The notes below the pieces were generated by a model. It saw only the letters and a program-made list of their open reading frames with translations, did not search any database and was not told where the DNA came from. A program made the translations under genes and the position numbers. A stretch of DNA of 64,000 nucleotides from Polaromonas sp. C04. GTDB taxonomy: Bacteria; Pseudomonadota; Gammaproteobacteria; Burkholderiales; Burkholderiaceae_C. Shown here piece by piece: positions 29,740-36,248 of this stretch. The first letter of the stretch is position 1. The number at the start of each line of letters is the position of its first letter. The stretch covers positions 20,001 to 84,000 of the forward strand of contig NZ_MUNS01000042.1 of the NCBI RefSeq assembly GCF_002002705.1. Reading direction: 5' to 3'.

Positions 29740-31476
29740 TTACTTCGCCGATATGCGCGCAGCGTCGTTGTCGGCGTTGAAGACGATGCGTGAGGGCCAG
29801 GGCTTCCAGACCGTGCCTAGCGCGTCGTTGTTCGGGTCACCGGTGCGTGCGAAGGCACCGATGGTTTTCATCATCACCCTGGAGAGGGCCAGGCGACCCG
29901 ACCGGTTTGCCTTCGTGAACATGATGTTCGAATACAGCGAAGGTTCGAAGTTGCCGAACACGAAGGGCAGATCGAATGTGTGCGCGGCGCCATAAATCGT
30001 GTCGAAGGGCTTGGGCAGCCGGTCCCAGTCGAACTCGTAGAACCAGACGTCGGGCTGCCGCGACCGCAACGCATTCAGCGCGTCGTCGCGGATTGCCTCG
30101 AACCAGATCCGGCCGAGCTCGGCCGTGCGAGCGTTGAAACCGGTGCCCGGCTTGTTGGCCGGCAGGTAGGCCGGCGGGATCCACTGCTCGATGGTTGTTA
30201 CCGGTGGTGCCTCGGGGATGTAGTGCGAGACAAGGGCGAACACGGCCGCATCGTCAAGCAGGCGGCCGCTCACGCCGCCAAGGTTGGGGCGGATGGCGAG
30301 CAGTTGCGGGAACAGTTTTGTCTCGTCGCGCGTGTTGCCCGCGAGGACGGGTACCTTGACGTAGTGCCCTGCGCGGATGGCGGCGATCGGGTCTGGAGCG
30401 ACGACCCACCCATCCGGGATCGGGTTCGACGTCGCCATGCCCCGCGGCGCGAGCCCCGTGTGGACGGTGGTAAGGAGCGTGTCGGCGGAGCGCCCGCGCA
30501 GGTACGCCGCCATCACCTTCGCGCCGTGCGTCTCGACGAGCCCACGCGCAGCGGCCTCATCGGCCGCCTGGCCGTCCGCGACAAGCGACTGCAACAGCAA
30601 GGTGTTGCCGCGCGTCGCCCAGACCGACGCCGGCAGGACACCCGGGATTGAGCCCTTGGGCAGCGTGGCCGCGGTCGAGATGCCGCCGCTCAACACGACC
30701 ACACGCTGAAAGAGCGGCGACGCCCGCGCGGCGAGCATCGGCGAGGCGAGCAGGGCGTAAACGTTCACGGCGCCGGCCGACTGTCCCATCAGCGTGACGC
30801 GGCCTGGGTCGCCGCCGAAGCTGGCGATGTTGCGCTGGACGAATTCAAGGCCTTTGACAATGTCGAGCAGCGCAAAGTCGCCGGAATCGTTCTCGGCGTT
30901 GCCGGTCTTGAGTTGCGCCATGTTCAGGAACCCGAAGATGCCGACCCGGTAGGCGACCGAGACGACCACCGCGTTCTGGCTTTTCGCGAGTGCACCGCCG
31001 TCATAGACGGGGTCGGCGGTGTAGCCGGTGATGTTGCTGCCGCCATAGACCCAGACGATGACCGGGCGCGGTGTGGCCGAGGGCGTGGATGGCGCCCAGA
31101 TGTTGAGGTAGAGGCAGTCCTCGGAGCCGACTGTCTTCCCGAGCCTGCTGCCGATCGTCCCGTCGTAGCCGTTGCTTGCGCCGGGGCTGTACAGGCGCCC
31201 GGTCTGCACGCAGGCCGGGGCGAACGCAGTAGCCGGCCGGGCCGTGGTCCAGCGATCAGGATCCACCGGCGCCTTCCAGCGCAGATCGCCCACCGGCGGC
31301 CGGGCGAACGGCACGCCCTTCCAGCTGTACGTGCCTTCGGAGGTCGAGGCGTCGGCGCCGACGACCGGGCCGAACGATGTGTCGCGCTGCAGGGCGTTTC
31401 GCGTGCCGGCAAAGTGGGCGCAGCCGTGTAGGAGCGCAAGCGCGGCAATCGCGCCCGCCAGGAAGATGCGCGTCAT
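29740..31476 (-). CDS. Type-B carboxylesterase, lipoprotein
   Basis: 578 residues from ATG 31476. The N-terminus MTRIFLAGAIAALALLHGCA has a lipobox (LHGC), so the enzyme is probably a lipid-anchored periplasmic or outer-membrane protein. The nucleophile elbow is MGQSAGAVN (near residue 229), the oxyanion region PVIVWVYGGSN replaces the usual HGGG, and SEDCLYLNIWAP is the family signature. It hydrolyses carboxylic esters. It is the last gene of a four-gene operon with a Bug receptor and CoA-transferase, which suggests it releases an acid outside the cytoplasm that is then taken up. Confidence 0.88.
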   Translation of the reverse strand: MTRIFLAGAIAALALLHGCAHFAGTRNALQRDTSFGPVVGADASTSEGTYSWKGVPFARPPVGDLRWKAPVDPDRWTTARPATAFAPACVQTGRLYSPGASNGYDGTIGSRLGKTVGSEDCLYLNIWAPSTPSATPRPVIVWVYGGSNITGYTADPVYDGGALAKSQNAVVVSVAYRVGIFGFLNMAQLKTGNAENDSGDFALLDIVKGLEFVQRNIASFGGDPGRVTLMGQSAGAVNVYALLASPMLAARASPLFQRVVVLSGGISTAATLPKGSIPGVLPASVWATRGNTLLLQSLVADGQAADEAAARGLVETHGAKVMAAYLRGRSADTLLTTVHTGLAPRGMATSNPIPDGWVVAPDPIAAIRAGHYVKVPVLAGNTRDETKLFPQLLAIRPNLGGVSGRLLDDAAVFALVSHYIPEAPPVTTIEQWIPPAYLPANKPGTGFNARTAELGRIWFEAIRDDALNALRSRQPDVWFYEFDWDRLPKPFDTIYGAAHTFDLPFVFGNFEPSLYSNIMFTKANRSGRLALSRVMMKTIGAFARTGDPNNDALGTVWKPWPSRIVFNADNDAARISAK

Positions 31477-31487
31477 GGCAGACCCCC

Positions 31488-32468
31488 TCACTCGTCGACG
31501 GTGATATTCGCCGCCTTGATGAGCTGCGCCCACTTACGGGTTTCGCCGTCGATGAACGCGCCGAACTCGGCGGGCGTGCCGCCGCGCAGCTGCAGGCCGA
31601 CGGCATCGACCTTCTTGCGGATCTCGGCGTCAGCGAGTGCCGCGTTGGTCTCGGTATTGAGCCGCGCGATGATAGGGGTGGGCGTGCCAGCGGGCGCCAT
31701 CAGTCCGTACCAGCCGTAACCCACGACGGCTGGATGGCCTTGCTCGCGAAAGGTCGGCGCCTGCGGGTACACGGACGTCCGCTCCTCGGTGGCGACCGCG
31801 AGCACGCGCAGCTTGTTCGCCTGGATGTGCGGCAGCGCGGCAGAGATCGCCGTGAGGGTCGCGTCGATGCGACCCGCCAGCAACTCGATGTAGGCGGGCG
31901 CGTCGCCGCGGAACTGGACGTTGATGCCCTTGACGCTAGCCGCCCGCAAGAACAGTTCGGCCGTGAGGTGCGGAGCAGAGCCGACGCCCGGCGAGCCGAA
32001 CGTCAGACCCTTAGGCTTGGTTTTGCCGTACTGGATGAATTCGGCCAGCGTCTTGTAGGGTGCATCGGCGTTGACAATGAGAAACAGCGGCGCGATGGCG
32101 GTGCTCACGATTGGCGCGAAGTCTTTGTGCACGTCGTAAGGCAGCTTCTTGTAGAGCGCCGCGCCGATCGCGATCGGCGCGGCTGCGTGCAGGATCGTGT
32201 AGCCATCGGGCGCCGCGCGCGACACGTACTCGTTCGCGATCCTCGTTCCGGCGCCCGCCTTGTTCTCGACGACGATGCTTTGCCCAAGCTTGCCCGACAG
32301 GTATTGGCCGAGCAGGCGCGTCAGGATGTCGCTCGCGCCGCCGGCGCCATAAGGCGACACCAGACGGATCGGGCCCGACGGCCATGCCTGTGCGAAAGCC
32401 GGCAGGTCGAAGGAAGAGGCGAGCGCGGTGGCGGTGGCGCCCAGAAGGCGCCGGCGGTTGATGGTCAT
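31488..32468 (-). CDS. Bug-type (tripartite tricarboxylate transporter) periplasmic binding protein
   Basis: 326 residues from ATG 32468, preceded by AAGGAG. The signal MTINRRRLLGATATALASSF is twin-arginine-like and ends near PAFAQA. The mature protein begins WPSGPIRLVSPYGAGGASDI, the hallmark of the Bug family so expanded in Bordetella, Cupriavidus and Comamonadaceae. These bind carboxylates or amides with two water-mediated contacts. No TctAB membrane genes are near, so it either shares a distant transporter or acts as a sensor. It lies 11 bases before the esterase gene. Confidence 0.93.
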   Translation of the reverse strand: MTINRRRLLGATATALASSFDLPAFAQAWPSGPIRLVSPYGAGGASDILTRLLGQYLSGKLGQSIVVENKAGAGTRIANEYVSRAAPDGYTILHAAAPIAIGAALYKKLPYDVHKDFAPIVSTAIAPLFLIVNADAPYKTLAEFIQYGKTKPKGLTFGSPGVGSAPHLTAELFLRAASVKGINVQFRGDAPAYIELLAGRIDATLTAISAALPHIQANKLRVLAVATEERTSVYPQAPTFREQGHPAVVGYGWYGLMAPAGTPTPIIARLNTETNAALADAEIRKKVDAVGLQLRGGTPAEFGAFIDGETRKWAQLIKAANITVDE

Positions 32469-32498
32469 GGTTGTCTCCTTTTGATATTTTCCGGTCAC

Positions 32499-33776
32499 TT
32501 ACAGGCGTCGCAGCGGTGGGTAGGCGTAGCGGTACTCGAGGTGGTCGGCGTGCGGCTGGTACAGGCGCAGCACGACGTAGAAGAGCTCGCCGGGTGGCGC
32601 GGGGAGCCAGTTAACGCCGGGGCCGGGGTCGGCAGCCTGCAGGCGGATCGCCAGGCTTCCGTCGGCGTCATAGCTGAGGCCCGGTGTGCGGTCGCCGATT
32701 GAATATCGGCCGAGGGCATTGGCCACGAACAGACAGTCGCTGCGGCGGTACAGGGTGAGCGACCAGAAGGCGCCGACTTTCGGGCCTGCGCCCGGTGGGA
32801 AGCGCAACTCGTAAGCGTAGGTGCCGTCGAGCGGCTTGCCGTCGGCATCGATTTCGGCGGTGGGGTACATCGCCTCCTCGACGCCGAGAGCGCCGATGAA
32901 GTTGCGCGCCACCCGTGCCCGGGTCAAGTAGTCCTGGCCCCAACTGGTGCGCACGGTGACCGGGATCGCCCAGCCGCCGCCAAGCTCGTGCGGCTGGGCG
33001 TGCCGGCGCAACTCATCGAAAACACGGGGCAACAAAGCCGCGAGCGCCTCGGGCGCCACGGGCCAGTCCGGCCGCTCGCCGACTGGTGGGGGATTGCGCG
33101 CAAGCGCCTCATCGACGAGGGCCTCGTACAGCGTCGCCGACGGCACCTCGACGGGGTGGCCGTCGAGTCGTGTGTCAACGCGCGTCGCTGCGTCGCGTCC
33201 GTCGAGGCGCGAAATCCGCAGTTGATCCTGCAGCACCCGCACGCGCGCTATATCGGCTTCGTCGCTGTCGACCAGGATGCGCCCGATGATCCAGACGTCG
33301 GCGCCGGGCGCCGTGATCACATGGGTGACGTCGTCCGATGAAGTGCCGTGCCAACCCGGGCTGTGGACCAGCGTGCGCTGGCGGTGACTGCCCGTGGTCC
33401 TGCGGCCTACGTAAGCAAACGGGTTGGTCCAGGCATCAAGCAGCCCGAGCGTCCAGTACCGCTCGCCCATGTCGGGCGAATCGATCAGTACCGGGCCTTC
33501 CGATAAGTCCAGCCACGCATTGCTGTAAACGGTGTCGTTGTTCGGGCTCACGACCTCGCGGTCGTTCGGTCCGAGCCGCCGATGCGTGTGCGTGAACTGG
33601 TTGACCCAGCGCAGAGGCAACGCACGGTCGTCGGAGGCGAAGCCGAGCACGGCGTGCCGGCGCGCCGTTGTCACCGCGCGCATGCGCATCATCTCGAAGA
33701 GCGGCAACGTCTGAATGACCGCGCCGCGGATGGTCGCGTCGATCGGTGCGTTGTGAAGGATTGATTCGTCGTTCAT
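32499..33776 (-). CDS. DUF1254/DUF1214 domain protein
   Basis: 425 residues from ATG 33776 (MNDESILHNAPIDATIRGAV). The N-terminal half matches the DUF1254 pattern (VVSPNNDTVYSNAWLDLSEG, then LLDAWTNPFAYVGRRT) and the C-terminal half the DUF1214 pattern (AFWSLTLYRRSDCLFVANAL). There is no signal peptide, unlike many family members, which are often secreted. The molecular function is unknown. The gene begins four bases after the CoA-transferase stop and is 30 bases before the Bug gene, so it is part of the operon. Confidence 0.85.
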   Translation of the reverse strand: MNDESILHNAPIDATIRGAVIQTLPLFEMMRMRAVTTARRHAVLGFASDDRALPLRWVNQFTHTHRRLGPNDREVVSPNNDTVYSNAWLDLSEGPVLIDSPDMGERYWTLGLLDAWTNPFAYVGRRTTGSHRQRTLVHSPGWHGTSSDDVTHVITAPGADVWIIGRILVDSDEADIARVRVLQDQLRISRLDGRDAATRVDTRLDGHPVEVPSATLYEALVDEALARNPPPVGERPDWPVAPEALAALLPRVFDELRRHAQPHELGGGWAIPVTVRTSWGQDYLTRARVARNFIGALGVEEAMYPTAEIDADGKPLDGTYAYELRFPPGAGPKVGAFWSLTLYRRSDCLFVANALGRYSIGDRTPGLSYDADGSLAIRLQAADPGPGVNWLPAPPGELFYVVLRLYQPHADHLEYRYAYPPLRRL

Positions 33777-33780
33777 GTTT

Positions 33781-34992
33781 TCAGGCCACGACGCCCGCGC
33801 GCCGCAGTTCCGCGATTTCGGTGTCGTTGTAGCCAGCCTCGGCGAGCACGGCGTCGGTGTCCGCGCCGCACGCGGGGGCGGCCGGCAGAATGGCATGCGG
33901 CGCATTGCCGAGGCGATAGGGCAGGCCCAGGGCGCGGTAGTGTGTGCCGTCGACGGCCTTGGCCTCGACGAGGATGCCGCTCCCCTCGATGTCGGGACTC
34001 GCCAGTACCTGGCCGTACGTGCGAACCGCGCCTGCGACGATCTGGTGGCGACCGAGCAGCGTCACGCATTCGTCGCTGGTCATGTCCGAGAAGCACTCGC
34101 GCAACACTGCGCGCAGCGCGACGCGGTGCTCGACCCGGCGTGCGTTCGTGCAAAAGCGCGGATCGGTGACGAGTTCCTCGCGGCCCATCACGCGGCACAA
34201 GCGTGCCCAATGCTCGTCGGCATAAGCCGAGAGCACGATGTGCCCATCGTGCGTCGAGATAACCTCGGCGGCCGGTGCGTTGTTCGGCTGGCCGTCGCCG
34301 ATGCGAGTCGGCTCCGGCGCGCCGCCCAGGTAGTCGCACCAGGTGGTGGCCTGCAAATGCATCGCGACTTCAAGCAGCGAGGTATCGAGCGTCTCGCCGA
34401 CGCCGCTCTTCTCGCGGCCGTACAGAGCCGCGAGCACCGCTTGCGCGCCGAGATGTGCCGCCGCGGCGTCGATGATCGGCACGCCGACCTTCTGCGGCGG
34501 CCGGTCGGGCTCCCCGGTAACCGACATCAGGCCGCTCTCCGCTTGCGCCGCGATGTCGTAGCCCGCGCGGTCGCGCGAGGGCCCGCGACTGCCAAAGCCG
34601 GAAATCGAGAGGTAGATCACCCGCGGGAATCGCTCGCGCACGGCGCGCGGGCCGATGCCGAGCTTGTCGACAACGCCAGGACGCAGGTTCTGGATCACAA
34701 CGTCGCTGCGTGCGATCAGGCGCAATGCTGCCTCGCGGCCCGCATCGCTCTTGAGGTCGAGCGCGATCGACCGCTTGCCTCGGTTGTAGGCACGAATCAT
34801 GGACTCACCGTATCGGCCGATATGTCGGGCCTGGTCGCCCGCGAGTGGCTCCACCTTGATCACACTTGCGCCGAGATCGGCGAGTGCCATGGCGGCGCCG
34901 GGGCCAGCGATGTACTGGCCGAGGTCAACTACGCGCACCCCACTCAGGGGCGCGGCGGGTTCGAGCGAATCGACTGTTTGTTCGGTGTTCAT
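33781..34992 (-). CDS. CaiB/BaiF family (class III) CoA-transferase
   Basis: 403 residues from ATG 34992 (MNTEQTVDSLEPAAPLSGVR); a longer frame to 35073 exists but reaches into the divergent promoter region. It shows the family segments VVDLGQYIAGPGAAMALADL, ASVIKVEP, RGKRSIALDLKS and DVVIQNLRPGVVDKLG. Class III enzymes move CoA between a donor thioester and a free acid without ATP. As first gene of the operon it would activate the acid taken up or released by the other gene products. The acid is unknown. Confidence 0.9.
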   Translation of the reverse strand: MNTEQTVDSLEPAAPLSGVRVVDLGQYIAGPGAAMALADLGASVIKVEPLAGDQARHIGRYGESMIRAYNRGKRSIALDLKSDAGREAALRLIARSDVVIQNLRPGVVDKLGIGPRAVRERFPRVIYLSISGFGSRGPSRDRAGYDIAAQAESGLMSVTGEPDRPPQKVGVPIIDAAAAHLGAQAVLAALYGREKSGVGETLDTSLLEVAMHLQATTWCDYLGGAPEPTRIGDGQPNNAPAAEVISTHDGHIVLSAYADEHWARLCRVMGREELVTDPRFCTNARRVEHRVALRAVLRECFSDMTSDECVTLLGRHQIVAGAVRTYGQVLASPDIEGSGILVEAKAVDGTHYRALGLPYRLGNAPHAILPAAPACGADTDAVLAEAGYNDTEIAELRRAGVVA

Positions 34993-35121
34993 CGGCACTG
35001 ATAATAGGCTCCACAGCCATTCGTGAAAACTCAATAATCCTGATCTCATGATTACCAATAGTGATTGCTTCATCCAGGGTTGGCGTCGAGCATTCGCGGT
35101 TGAGGGCGCGAGGGAAGACGC

Positions 35122-36093
35122 ATGACCGGCGGCGTTGACTACCTGGTTCGCAGGCTGCGGCTAAGGCACCTAGAGTTGCTGGTCGCGCTGGCCGAGACGG
35201 GCACCACGCGTGGGGCTGCCGACCGTCTGCACCTGAGCCAACCCGCGATCAGCAAGATGCTGAACGAAATCGAGGGCGGATTTGGAGCACGCCTTTTCGA
35301 TCGCAGCCATCAGGGAGTCCAGGCGAATGCGTTCGGGGTGGCAGCCGTCTACCGGGCTCGCGTGATCCTGAGCGAACTTGCGCGGGCTCAGGACGAGATC
35401 GACGCGCTGCGCGCCGGGGCAGCTGCGGTGCTGCGCGTGGGAGCGCCGTCGGTGACTGTCACCGTGCCGGCAGCGGTCGTGCTGCTGCGCGCGCGCATGC
35501 CCGCCGCCTCGGTGCAGATACGCGAAGGGCGGGTGAGCGAGCTGATCGAGCGATTGCTCGACGGCGAGCTCGACTGCGTGTTCGGCGCCGTCACCCCGCA
35601 GCTGCTGTCGAGCGACCTCCTGCCGTTACTGCAGTCGGAGCTGCTCCTCAAGGACCAGCTTTGCGTGCTGGCCGCAGCCTCCAATGTGAACGTGCGGCGG
35701 CGCGGGCTGCGCTGGGCCGACCTGCGATCGGCGCAATGGGTGGCGCCGCCGAAAGAGACTCTGGTGCGCCAGGCCTTCATGACCGCCTTCTTGAACGACG
35801 GGGTCGAGCCGCCTGAGCCAGTGATCGAAGCGATGTCGTCAGTCACCGTTGGCGCGCTGCTGCGCATGGACCCGTCGCTCCTGTGCGCGGTGCGCTTCGA
35901 GCACGCGCGCGACGAGGTGGCACGGGGCAACGTGCGCAGGGTGCCGGTGTTACCGGCGATATCGCTGCCGTCGCTGGGTCTTTTCACACGCCGCGGAGCA
36001 ATTGGGCAGCCGGCAGTGGTACAGGAGTTCGCACGCGCAATCCGCAGGGCGGGAGCAAGCGCCGGTCCGAAAGCCGCGCGTCGAAGCCGCTGA
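35122..36093 (+). CDS. LysR family regulator of the CoA-transferase operon
   Basis: 323 residues. The winged helix includes ADRLHLSQPAISKMLNEIEG (residues about 33-52) and is followed by a two-lobed effector domain. It is divergent from the four-gene CoA-transferase/esterase operon, with 129 bases between the starts. It most likely activates that operon in response to its substrate (inference). It is the last gene before the housekeeping segment and converges on the E1 gene. Confidence 0.92.
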   Translation: MTGGVDYLVRRLRLRHLELLVALAETGTTRGAADRLHLSQPAISKMLNEIEGGFGARLFDRSHQGVQANAFGVAAVYRARVILSELARAQDEIDALRAGAAAVLRVGAPSVTVTVPAAVVLLRARMPAASVQIREGRVSELIERLLDGELDCVFGAVTPQLLSSDLLPLLQSELLLKDQLCVLAAASNVNVRRRGLRWADLRSAQWVAPPKETLVRQAFMTAFLNDGVEPPEPVIEAMSSVTVGALLRMDPSLLCAVRFEHARDEVARGNVRRVPVLPAISLPSLGLFTRRGAIGQPAVVQEFARAIRRAGASAGPKAARRSR

Positions 36094-36248
36094 GCGGGTT
36101 GCAGTTGCTTCACCAAGGCCCTCATGCAAAATTGTTACCTCATGGTCCGTGCGGGGTCGAAGTGGCCCTCATGAATCGCCCCCATCGGCCATCGGCGAGT
36201 ACGCTTGAGCATGCTATTGGCTCGTTCGGGTTAAATAAACGGCGCGCG

